64,000 nt of DNA from Uranotaenia lowii (Eukaryota > Arthropoda > Insecta > Diptera > Culicidae): assembly GCF_029784155.1 (NCBI RefSeq), contig NC_073691.1:144120461-144184460 (forward strand). The letters are read 5' to 3'. Positions within the stretch are counted from its first letter, which is position 1. Every line of letters starts with the position of its first letter. Positions 22,307 to 32,744 of this stretch are shown one piece after another. The notes under the pieces were generated by a model. The model made no database searches and was not told the origin of the DNA. It saw nothing but the letters and a program-made list of their open reading frames with translations. A program made the position numbers and the translations under genes.

Positions 22307-23072
22307 GGGGGGGGGGGGGGGGGGGGGGTAGGGTCTAACAATTTCAAAAAATCGATTTTTTTTATTTTTTTTTTATTTTCTTATTGTTAATTATTTCAAG
22401 AATGTTGCGTCAAATTTTCAAGTCAATTGAAGCAAAACTGTAGAAATTATAGGCCTTTATCTGCTCCTATCTAATACTGCAAGAAAGCAAGAGCAGAAAC
22501 TTCAAAAGCGTTTTTCTCGAAAGCACATTTTTAAAGTCCGTGTACATTGTCATTTGAAAACTACTTATCCGATTCTTTTCAAATTTGAAACATATTTTCT
22601 ACATATAAAATACCAGACCCCAAAGTTTTTCTTTTTTGTTTTTTTTTTACTTTGGGGAGTTTTTACAGGTGAAAAATGGCGGATTTTTTCGTGAAAAATC
22701 GTAGTTTTTACTTCAAACAGCCACAAAAATTTCATAAAAATTTTTTTAAGTTAAACAGTTTTTGTTTGTTGAGGTCCAGAAAAACATCTATTAAAAATAT
22801 TTTGCTCTGATTTTTTGACTTCAGATGATTCTGTGCTGAAATACAGTGTCCACCGCAAATTCTGTTTTCTCAAAGGCATCCTCGAAAGTGCTTCGTCACT
22901 GGCTCATTTTTCAATATTTTTCTACGAAAAAATTACTAAATGTTCTTTTAACAATGCTTTGTATAATGCAAAAAATTTGAATACATTTGTTTGAACGATA
23001 GCTCTAGAAAAAAAATAGTGAAATTGGTGTTTTTTAATACCCGTTAGACCCTACCCCCCCCCCCCCCCCCCC
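22307..23072. mobile_element. TTAA-flanked MITE with homopolymer G/C ends
   Basis: This 766 bp element starts with a run of 22 G, then TAGGGTCTAAC, and ends GTTAGACCCTA plus a run of 19 C. Both edges touch TTAA (22303-22306 and 23073-23076), the target used by piggyBac and Kolobok elements. The interior is AT-rich with no transposase; the satellite resumes on both sides. Confidence 0.85.
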
Positions 23073-23307
23073 TTAATCAATTTAAGTCGAATTTCTCTAT
23101 CAGACACAATCTTGAAATCCAAGATGGCGACTTTCGCTAAACCTTAAAATACTGTAAATAACTAAAAATCGCATGAAACCCTTACGATGTAGGTATAAGT
23201 TAAAATGCCTAAACTAGAAGCAGTCGATTTTCGCTATCTGACGCCATCTTAAAATCCAAGATGGCGGCTTCCGTTTAACTTTAAAATAATGTTAATCACT
23301 GAAAATC

Positions 23308-25045
23308 TATTACCGTTCAATATTTATTAAAAAGTCGGCTGAATAAAATCAAGTGCTCGAATCCGCATACATTGTTCACGTCCAAAAAATCGTGTCTTGC
23401 CTGTACTGCAAGTGCACGTCATAACAATTTCGGGAAACTTGACAGACAAGCCAAAAAAGAAACTCGGAAATAAAGAAGATCGCATGAGTATTTCCGCAAG
23501 TCATTCGATCAAGAAAGTCAAGGAGTGATCAAGTATCTACCAAACGTGAGGTCCGAAAGTTTATTATTTAACTACAAGCTACCGAAAGTCAGAAGTAAAG
23601 TCGTAAGCCCTCAACTCATTCAAGCAATAACCACATTATTTTGATGAAAGTGTCCTTTTTAAAGACCAAGCGACGAAGTTCAGCAACACCAACAACCCAC
23701 GTGCCTGCACGCCGCTGAAATTATCATCAGGTAATCATAACCAAGATCCTATTGGACTACATGCAGCTAAGCGCCTAAATTGATTCTAGAATTCCGATTG
23801 GAAAGAAAATACGTGGCATTCATCTACTCTGAAAGCAGTGGATACGAGACCAAATTAGCCAAGTTCACATTTGCAGACAAAAAGGTAACAATCAGGCATG
23901 GAATTTATTATTATGAAACACCCTATAAAAGCAGATGCAATTTCATCTTAGATCACGGTAAAGAAAGTGCGTTGACCTTCCCATGCACTAGAATCCCATA
24001 ACAACAAGCGATACTGTTACGGACAGCTTAGCGCTATTGGAAACCCTCGTAGAGGTAACATAACATCATATAGTTCAGAACCACACACTTACATGTTACT
24101 GTGTTCAGGGTTTTCGTATAGGTGCCGGAACCTCCGTCGACTTCTCTAACACAAAGTACCCGCTGCGTCGTGGACAGGAGTGTAGTGAACAAGGTTGAGC
24201 TAATAAGCCAAATAGTCCGTCGTTCGTGTTTCGGTTACTGGCCAGTATCGTGCGGGCAATATCGGTGTATCGGTCCGCGATCAAACCAAGTGAATTCATT
24301 CAAGGGAGATCAAAAGTGATTTGGTTCGGTAGTGCGCTTTCGCTAAATAACGACATCGGAAGTATCGAATTTGAGAAAGCAGCTTTTGGTGATTATTCTT
24401 GGGGCGCGTGACGCAATTGCTTTGGCCTCGCACAGGATAGCGTTACACCTCAAGCTCCAGCATAAAGTGTGCGTGGCGTAGGCCAAATTCGCATCTAGCG
24501 AGAGAAGATTGGTGTACTCACCCGACAATAAAGTTTGTGTGCTATCGGCTATTTACACATCGTGCGGAAGAAATCAACCCAACGCCAATCAAGAGAAGGT
24601 GTGCGTGAGAAGAGTGAGAGTTTTGGTGTGCATAGCCAGGAAAAGTGCAGCTCAAGACTGTGTTGGCACACAGCTAGTTTGTTTAGAAGCAAGACGAAAG
24701 GGGAATTTGCAACTGGCCAATTGGAAACATATTGCAGGCCGAAATCAGCTGGAATTCTTATTGAAAACGAGTTGGATACAGGCTAAAGTGCAGAGCGAAA
24801 CCCTTTAAGCTCATCAGCGACCCCCGCAGGTAATTAGATCTAAGGCATCATATTAAAACATAATTCACTTCATTTTCAAATCTTTTCTTGATGATTGTGG
24901 TATGCTAAATCTAAATCTACACAGATGATAATCATTCCATATGAAATTAAACATCGTCGCAATCAATTTAGAAAGCGATAAGCTGTTACGGGATTCACAA
25001 ATCTCGATTAATAAACGGTAATCACGGTCTGGTCAATAAATCACG
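23308..25045. mobile_element. 1.74 kb non-satellite island with intron-like signals, identity uncertain
   Basis: The satellite phrase CACTGAAAATC stops at 23307 and resumes as ACGGGAAACTCCCAC near 25046. The edges carry an imperfect inverted pair, TTACCGTT..TTTATTAA on the left and TTAATAAACGGTAA on the right, so a transposon is likely. Inside, the GC content is near balanced and several short GT..AG segments look like dipteran introns: 23732 to about 23789 and 24053 to about 24108, plus a strong donor CAG/GTAATTAG at 24830. Reading frames are short (longest about 99 codons, plus, at 24509-24808) with no known domain. It is either a mobile element with a spliced transcript or an old host 5'-UTR region. 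Confidence 0.5.
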
Positions 25046-25333
25046 GGAAACTCCCACAATATGGGTATGGGGTAAAAGGACTAAACTAGAAGAAGTCAAA
25101 TTTCTCTATCTGACGCCATAATCAATCCAAGATGGCGGCTTTCGCTATTCTTATCAAAGCTATAAATTACTGAAAATCTCATGATGATGCAACCACAATA
25201 CGGGGTGTTTGGTGAAAGGGCTACAAAAAATCGAATTTCGTTGTCCAACGCCATCTTGAAGTCCAAGGTGGCGGCTACCGCTCAACTTGAAAAAATTGTG
25301 AATAACCGATAATCGCATAAAATCTTCACAATA

Positions 25334-26190
25334 TAGGGGAACATGCCCTATTATGCGCCACCTAAGCGAATCGCTGATTTTCTTTGTATTCCACGTACAA
25401 ATTGTGTTAAAAATGGGTGTAATCGTTGAAGAAAAGTGTTTTCTACAAATGCCTATGATTTTTTATTACTCAAATTGCTATAGTTGCATCAAAAACTTGA
25501 TTTTTAAAAATCATATTCAAAGCCACAGAACAAAACTGTGTTGCAAATACGCGCGGCTGTGTATTCAATACGCGCCTAGCAGCCGAACACACCCGAAAGC
25601 AGCCGAAGACCGAAAACACACCAATACTTACAGACACTTTGACTGAAAAGAAAACCAAAATGGACTAATCAAAATTTAAAAAAAATTGAAAAGTAGATAT
25701 TTTGGGCTGAATTAACGCTCAAAATATGGTTTTAGACTTTTTGTTCATTTTCAATGAAAATTGGCCCTTTTGAAAAAATTATGCTATTTTCAGCCCACAA
25801 CGATTGGCGCGTTATAACGAGCGCATGGGCCGTGATAGAACATACCCATTAAAAGCATACCTTTACGAGTTCAGTATGATTTTTTAGCATAAAATCATAG
25901 TTTAGATTCTCCTCTATCAATGTGTCATAAAATATTGTCTTATTCGTTTTTCTCTGCTTGGTGACACCTTATTGAAAGTGTTTTACGATTTAGATCGTAA
26001 TGAAGAAAAACCTAAATTGTGAAATTATCACGATACAGGGGCATTTTAAGGAAAAATTCATATTTGCCATGGCGTATCACAGCATTTGAAACAAATTGGT
26101 AATATTTTGCAGGCTTAAAATGTTTCAGAATCTTCAAAACAAAGGTGGCGCGTATTAGCCACATGGGGCGTTATATGAACTTTTCCCCTA
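25334..26190. mobile_element. TA-flanked MITE, TAGGGGAA ends
   Basis: The left TAGGGGAACATGCCC and right TTTTCCCCTA ends are inverted, with TA at both edges (25334-25335 and 26189-26190). The satellite continues across: CACAATA on the left and GGTATAA on the right restore the monomer. Length 857 bp; GCGCCACC near 25355 is mirrored by GGTGGCGC near 26143. No coding capacity. The TAGGGGA core is shared with the elements at 2465 and 62415 and the inner element at 48677. Confidence 0.85.
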
Positions 26191-26230
26191 GGTATAAATT
26201 CAAAGCGATCAACGAGCAGAAGTCAACACG

Positions 26231-26864
26231 CAGAAAAATCTATTGAAATATCAGTAAAATTACGCGTCTATTAGAAACATTAATATGATTGTTTTGTTCT
26301 GACCCGAAAATTTGAGCAGGCCAACAACAAAAATTATCCGTTGCCATGAAATGGATTATGGCTAATAAAGCAATGGATGGAATCCAATAGGATGGCTGTT
26401 TTAACCATAACTGTTGTTCTTCCCGAACGTAGAAAATTGGAGATTGAGAGTATAAATAAGAATGAAATAAAGCAGGTAAAATCTTTTGTTATTTCTTATG
26501 CCGGAACAAATTTCAAATCCTTCTTTTGTCACCCGTAGTTGGATCAACGCAAGGGGAGGAGAGAATAAAAAATAGTGCAAAAAACTGATTAATGTGATTA
26601 AGTTTCATGAAATCTTGTATGCAATAAAATTGCATACTATATCATTGCACAAAACCCATAGGTAAAGTAATTTTTTTATCGAAAAGTTCAATAAAATAAA
26701 GCACATAAAAGTTGATAAGACTCCCATCTTTTAAAATTTATTTTGTGCTCGAGCAATCTTTCGGATTTAAGATGAATTTTTCGGAATTTCCATAAAATAC
26801 TTCAAACTTTATATATTTCCCCCTTCGGGATTTTTGGAAACGGCCTGAAAAAAAAATCAAAGTA
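26231..26864. other. AT-rich sequence without a gene
   Basis: Nothing supportable. Confidence 0.4.
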
Positions 26865-27428
26865 AAGGTCTAAATTTGGTCAAGGGAAAACGCGTGTAAA
26901 TCGGTGAAATTGTTTATTTAAAAAATCAAATTAAATTTCACCTTAATTAATTGATGAATTTAAATTGAATAATTAATTAGACACCACTGCTGGGTGCCTT
27001 ACGAGGTATTGTATGACTACTTTTCATGCTATACTTCGCGGGGCACAAGCAGTGATGTCAATTGAATTTATTGTTTATCAATACCAAAAGACATACCCCT
27101 GTTAAACAGCTAATAACTTTTTTGTCTAATAAGATACGAATTTACAGTCTTCGACAAAGTTGCTCAGCGGAAAATTTCCTTTGAAGAATTTATAAATTGG
27201 CACAAAAACCATGAGCAGGCTCGGTTGCACAGAAGAAACGAAAATGATGATGATTTTTCAGTACAAAATATTCATTTTTCCCATATAAACCTAAAAGTTC
27301 AAATTTACTCATGTAAACGTTACTTAAAAATTCTGCAAAAAATCATGAATGAGTTTTGGACCAAAACAAAGCTTTTGAGTTCCCAGGGTTTGAGAAATTC
27401 AAAAATGACCCCAAATCGACTCAGTCTA
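26865..27428. mobile_element. Rearranged relic: mariner end, inverted core and one arm of a fold-back element
   Basis: 26865-26950 matches the DD37E mariner end at 14840-14920 (GGTCAAGGGAAAACGC, then AAATCGGTGA). 27000-27037 is the inverse of the centre of the fold-back element at 13726-13763. 27105-27428 matches the right arm of that fold-back element (about 13765-14081) and ends at the same CGACTCAGTCTA. The arms are therefore not symmetrical here: the left arm is missing and the core is inverted. Confidence 0.75.
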
Positions 27429-27535
27429 ATGCACACACCACTTGACTCGCTCGCTTGATTGCCGACTGACTGACTGACTGCTCAGCGTACACGCTCATGA
27501 GGGATGACCGTGGGTCGGTGTAATCCATTCACACA
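27429..27535. repeat. 107 bp repeat with (GACT)n, copy 1
   Basis: The sequence from AATGCACACACCACTTGAC to ATCCATTCACACA recurs at 30251-30829 with few differences, apart from an insertion there. It contains four tandem GACT units (about 27465-27480). It directly abuts the fold-back arm. No coding signal. Confidence 0.75.
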
Positions 27536-28070
27536 TCCCCCTCCTATCCCAAACAAAATAACAATAATAGAATTACAAAAGCACTTTCAAGAAAAAAAGA
27601 ACCAGGGAAACGCCATAATATACACAGTTTGCGCTTTCTTCATAGAAATAGGTTGAGTAGCTAAGAAGAGCAATGATTAACACAATATTTATCAATTTTC
27701 AATTATGAACATGTTCGTTTTTGTACTCGAAAAATGTCTAATGGAATTCTATCAATAAACTGATGTAAAGTACTATGAACTTACGAGGCCAATTGAATAA
27801 TGTAAACCATAAATAATATACAAATGCGCAGCCCATGCTTTGTTTCACTGCCACCTTTATTTCAAACTTCGTTTGACGAAATCGTCTTTTTAATAATTTC
27901 CATAAACTAATATGTTAAACCACATTATATTTGTATTTGTACTCCATCCTTGTATTTCAGATTTGTACTGGATCACAAAAAGTGTCTTTTATCAATAAAC
28001 AAAAGACAAGTTGAATCGCAGCGGTTTTTGGGCTAGTCGCTTTTTTATGTTTTGCTTATAGAACGTTATT
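27536..28070. other. AT-rich sequence without a gene
   Basis: Nothing supportable between the 107 bp repeat and the next MITE. Confidence 0.4.
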
Positions 28071-28808
28071 CCACAGAGAACAGACGTACAAGCTCGAACA
28101 AAAAATCTTCAAAAAAGTGTGTAAAATTTCAAATGCTAGCTTCCTAAAAATACGTTAAAAATTTACTCGAAACAGTGCCATCTATTGCGCCGTTCAAAAG
28201 TTACAAATCATATTTTCAAGTGCCAGTTTTCGAAAAGGCTTATCGTATATGAACACATTATTAAACTAATGCAGCACTAAAATATTTCACTCCCTTTATT
28301 TTTGCACTACTGAGGCAGTCAAAATAACTAACAGGTTTGGAATAAATTTTTTCACTTCTTGGACGTTTATCGTCAGAGGACGAATCGGCTATACCCAGTC
28401 AATTAGGTAAATTCTTTACGATCTGTCATACCCATTAGAACCAATTCTAGACATCTCGAAGCGGGTGACTTTCGAGAATCAATTTTGCATTCCATTGTTC
28501 AAAACTTAGTACTTTCTAGTTTGAAGGAAAGAGGGATTAAATTTTAAGATATTTTACCATTATGCAACGTGATGAAAATTTTACGAAACTTCAAAAACGA
28601 TTTTCTTGAAACATGCCAAACAGTTCATACGACCTGTTCAAAACTGACCAAAATTTTGATTTTTTTTCTCATTTTGGTTTTGACAGTTCCCTTTGGTGTG
28701 TTTGGAGACATCTGGTGGCCCAGCCAAAAAACAAAAATTGGGTCAAAACGGTCGTTGGATATTTTACACAAGTTTCGTGGGCTAGCTTGTACGTCTGTTC
28801 TCTGTGGT
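28071..28808. mobile_element. MITE with long perfect ends, CCACAGAGAACAGACGTACA
   Basis: The left end and the complement of the right end are identical for 24 bp. Length 738 bp. The flanks share TTATT (or GTTATTC if the end is one base shorter), giving a 5-7 bp target duplication. No transposase; short plus frames near 28569-28862 are chance. The perfect ends suggest a fairly young insertion. The superfamily is not assigned. Confidence 0.85.
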
Positions 28809-29299
28809 TATTCCATGAATTTGATACACGGTGAACATAATCTATACGGTGTTATAATTTAACGATTACACATTAAATCTCCGAGTCAAATTGAGTTAAT
28901 CAATATCACATATTTTCCAAGATTTTTTTTTCAGTTTTCATTTTGCACTGCATGGTCAAGAATTTCCGATGTAATTGCGTAAAGTTTATATGAAGATTAT
29001 ATACAAATGATGAACTTCTGTTATTTCAGAAAACATCTGGTATGCCCACGCTGACCACCTCTTAACTCAAGGTGCAGTTTCTTACATTCATTGATTTACC
29101 CTCCAGACAAGCTATCTCCACCAGTTCAAAATATCCGTATGAATTTTGAACAAATCGAATAGTCAGATTATCTCGTATTTTCTTCCCAATTTCCCAAATT
29201 CCCAAACATTGTGCCAGAACTAAATTCTTTCTCGATAGTTTTGAATCATCTGTGACTGAAATTTGATCCAAAATGCACAACATTCTGAGTTGACCCCTC
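28809..29299. other. AT-rich sequence without a gene
   Basis: Nothing supportable. Confidence 0.4.
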
Positions 29300-29820
29300 A
29301 AGCTGTCCTCTCTACCCGAACTGTAAACAATTCATCTGAACAGTTCTCTCGAAATGCTTACTAGATTCATTCTTTCATCAAGCTGTTACTTCAACCAGCT
29401 TGATTTGAAATTCGATTATGTGTTTAGGCTATTCTCTTAACTCGTCATTTAATTCCAAGCTTTCCTTCAACTCACTTTAAAATTCATATCAGTACGCTCG
29501 AGCTTTCCTCCCAACTCACCTTTGAATTTCAAGCTGTCCTCTCAACTCGCTTGAAATTTTCATCGATACATTAAGGCTGACCTCTCAACTGTTCTTTGAA
29601 ATAAAAGCTGTCATCTCAACTCGCTTGAATTTTGATCGATATTTTCAGGCAGTTTTTTTCAACTCACCTTGGAATTCCAAGCTGTCCTCTCAACTCGCTT
29701 GAATTCTTATCGATATGTTCAGGCTGTCCTCTCAACTCGCCTTTCAATTTCAAGCTGTCCTCTCAACTCGCTTGAAATTGTGAACCACATGATCAAGCTG
29801 TCCTTTGAATTCGCTTTATA
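29300..29820. repeat. Minisatellite, about 74 bp dimer of AAGCTGTCCTCTCAACTCGC units
   Basis: The phrase AAGCTGTCCTCTCAACTCGC recurs at about 29527, 29607, 29680 and 29754 (spacings 80, 73 and 74). Between them lie shorter half-units starting AGGCTG.CCTCTCAACT at about 29575, 29649 and 29722. More degenerate units extend left to about 29300. The frame at 29669-29929 (plus) is simply the repeat translated. Confidence 0.8.
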
Positions 29821-30250
29821 TATCATGATCATTTTCACAATTTTGGCAATATTTCATAATCTGCTCATTCGTAAGATCATTTATTTCCCACATTCGAAAC
29901 TACGGTTTCTTTTTTCTTCATTTGACTGAAATAGAAACCAACGGTTTAGCCTTTTTCTGCTACAAATGCTTCTACCCAATGGGTATTTATATTACTCAGT
30001 TTGTTTAAAAATGGGTAACTTGTAATCCGTTTGATTTTGAAGCGAGTTTGACTATCATTGTTTATACGTGAATCTTAGAATACGTGTTTTTCTATTCGGA
30101 CCGCTTTTCGTTTCTCCAACCTCGACTTCCATAAACCGCTCTAGCAAGTCAAAGAGAAACACCTGTCACGGTCGCCAATGTGCAGACCTGTCCGGAGCTC
30201 CGAAGCTCGGAAACAACACCGTTGGATCACCGGATCACAAACTACTAGGG
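29821..30250. other. Sequence without a recognised gene
   Basis: Mostly AT-rich. A GC-balanced stretch at about 30090-30250 precedes the repeat. No domain or RNA gene is seen. Confidence 0.4.
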
Positions 30251-30836
30251 GAATGCACACACCACTTGACTCGCTCGCTTGATCGCCGACCAGAGATGCC
30301 AATGTGCCTGATTTTTCAGGCGTTGCCTGATTTTTCGAGGCTCTGCCTGACAACCTGATAAGTCATTGATTTTCCCTGATTTTTGAAAATATGCCTGATT
30401 TTGCCTGATTTTTGCGAATGTTATGAAAAATGGGTAGTAAGGAACTGGAGTAGGTACCGTAGCTGAAGTGAAAAAGTGAAAATGTGGCTGAATCAAAGCA
30501 ATCGAAAGATTCCCGTTAATTCTTATTACAAAAGAGAATTGAAGGGAATCTTTTGATTGCTTTGATGCAGTAGAGTTATTCATCTAAGTAGGCTCACAAC
30601 ACATGTTGGAGTGAAAATGTGGAGAGATGATCAAAAAAAAAAAAAAGGTCATCACTTTGAGCGTAATTTCCGTTACTTTTACGTTGCCTGATTTTGCCTG
30701 ATTTTTATTTCGCAAGTTCCCTGATTATTGAAAATAAATGTTGGCAACCCTGTCGCCGACTGACTGACTGACTGCTCAGCGTACACGCTCATGAGGGATG
30801 ACCAAGGGTCGGTTTAATCCATTCACACAGAATGCA
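30251..30836. repeat. 107 bp repeat, copy 2, split by a hAT MITE
   Basis: This is the same unit as 27429-27535, here interrupted at 30291-30752. It is flanked by GAATGCA at 30251-30257 and again at 30830-30836, so this copy may itself be a small inserted element with a 6-7 bp duplication. Confidence 0.7.
30291..30752. mobile_element. hAT-type MITE, CAGRGNTGCCAA ends, perfect 8 bp target duplication
   Basis: The ends CAGAGATGCCAA and TTGGCAACCCTG are inverted. TCGCCGAC flanks both sides (30283-30290 and 30753-30760). Copy 1 of the surrounding repeat shows the empty site with a single GCCGAC. Length 462 bp. GCCTGATTTTT words occur about six times, in the same orientation at both ends, and a central hairpin pairs ATCAAAGCAATCGAAAGATTC at about 30494 with its complement near 30560. 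No coding capacity. Confidence 0.93.
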
Positions 30837-32744
30837 TAGCAATTTTATACATTTATAGTGTTTATAGTGTTTTTTTAAGTTAGAAAATCTTTAAGTTTCG
30901 ATGAAATGCTATATTGCTATACAATTGTTGAAATTTATAAAAAGAAAAACTACAAATAAGAAGGCACAGCAATCCATTTCAAAATTTTCATCCTGTAATG
31001 CAAAACGTAACTGGCGTTGTGCATATTTACTAGATATTTTCATGTTTCAATTTGCAATTACCGTATGTTACGAAACTCCAGCGTGAAGTACAAGGACCGT
31101 CTTATGGTGCATATTGTACCCGTCAAATCGATTCGATTGCCGAAATTTTCCTTGTAAAGTAATTTCCTGCATTGTGCTTCTTTCGAAACTGCAAAAATCT
31201 TCCCAAGCGCTAAATAAACGCGACTGGGTTCTTTTATATATGAACGAAACATAGTGCGTCTTTATGGATTTCTATAGATTTTTGGATGGTTTTTATATTA
31301 GTAGGATATAATTACATTTGCATGATTGTCTATTTTTAGAAATACTGATACATATTATGATTTGAAGAAAAAAAAAAACAAACTTTACTGACGCATTCTC
31401 CCACTGTTAGGTGGAACGTATTTTTCCCGATTGCGTTGTTCGTGTAACTATTTAGCAAACTCTCGACAAATGTGCAGCTGGATTTTATTTGTCGAGCTCT
31501 AAATTTTATCACTGGCAAACACAGTGATCGGATTGCCATTTCCACTTTCCGGGTACAGATCGAGGGCAGAGAATGAAGAAACTGGGTGGGTAGATCCGTA
31601 AGGATATCGCTAGCAGTAAATTAGTGCCAACTCTGGGAAGATTGTTTTTCCATGCACTTTTTGCGCTCCGCCAAGCTTTTCTGTTCCTCTTCCGGGAAAC
31701 GGAAGCAGCTGCTGTTGTCTCAGTTTGCGAAAATTAAGCGCGAATGGTTTTCACACGTGTCCGGAATGAGAGCGATTCCTCTGGCGCTGTTGTACTTCCG
31801 GTGAAATTTATAGTCCTCTTGCAGTTTGATAGTTCTCTCCGGCTGATGATAAATTTGTAGCATTGTTTTATCAGGTAAGTTTCCGCTCTGCGACATTTTT
31901 CAGTCACGTGAAGATTAACCGGCACGCTCAACACGGTAGGACCATCTGGGTAATCCGTAAAAATGCACCAAGATTACAGATAGCTGATAACAACAGCTTT
32001 GAAGGACTATGAGAAATGTCTCGTTCTTTATCGGCTAGCTTTGGTTCTGACTGTGGCAACATAACTTTTTGGCTGGTTTTAGTGATCAGCTACATGAATC
32101 TGAAGCAGCGTTTTTAATTTTTGAACTTTTGAGCGTTAGTCAAATTTAACTTACTGCCATATTTTAAAGTCAAACTCGATTTTTTGTGATCATGACCATG
32201 AGACTTATTTTCATCCATGAATAATCCTTTGATTTTTTTTAATAAGCATATAATGTCAAAAGAAATGACCCCAACGGGTTAAATTCTATCAAAAATGAAA
32301 AAAATTACATTTCGACTGTTTCAAAAGTTTAAAAACGCTCTACTAGGTGGTAAAAAATAGATGGACAATGGACAAAAAAAGCAAGCTTGGTCTTGAATTA
32401 CTCATTATATCTGATTCCTGCGGTTCTACTGAAAATATTGTCAGCTTTTTTTTATGCTAAAAGCAAAATGATATCTGATTATATAAAATTGCAAGTTTAT
32501 TTGGACACTCAAAAGTCTGATAATCTGCTTATGCGACTGCTTTCGTTGGCTGAAATTCTTTTACATTATATTTTGTAACTTTTAACCATCTTCAAGAAAC
32601 AACGGGCTTATTTCGCTGAACCAACTCAGATGGCATTGAAATCTTTTCCAGATTGATCTAGAAGTGATTACAAAGTTAACCGAGTTTTTTTTCTTGAAAC
32701 TATAGTAATTCTTGATGGAATTGGAGAAATGTTAACCTGAGCAG
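30837..32744. other. Sequence without a recognised gene
   Basis: A more balanced stretch near 31385-31960 occurs once in the window. The rest is AT-rich. Short frames on either strand show no domain and no consistent splice signals. Confidence 0.4.

Larger units (their letters stand above)
21745..26230. repeat. Satellite array, monomer about 136 bp, broken by three insertions
   Basis: Eight monomers are marked by the CAAGATGGCGGCTTCC-like box at 21807, 21941, 22077, 22213, 23121, 23259, 25128 and 25264. Adjacent spacings are 134, 136, 136, 138 and 136 bp; the larger gaps are the insertions at 22307-23072, 23308-25045 and 25334-26190. Each monomer also has AATCACTGAAAATCGCATGAAA and CACAATATTGGTAT phrases and a CTAAACTAGAAGAAGTCGAATTTCGC lead-in. 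Copies have diverged. In most monomers the complement GCCATCTT lies just before, giving a small palindrome with a 7 bp spacer. It is probably non-coding satellite DNA. Confidence 0.9.

Noticed and set aside
23780..24001. A 73-codon protein-like frame (with RKYVAFIYSESSGYET)
   Set aside because: It looks protein-like by eye but has no recognised domain and crosses one of the intron candidates, so it is described only within the island.
29669..29929. An 86-codon repeat protein
   Set aside because: It is the translation of the minisatellite plus flank; the period is not a multiple of three, so no repeat protein is maintained.
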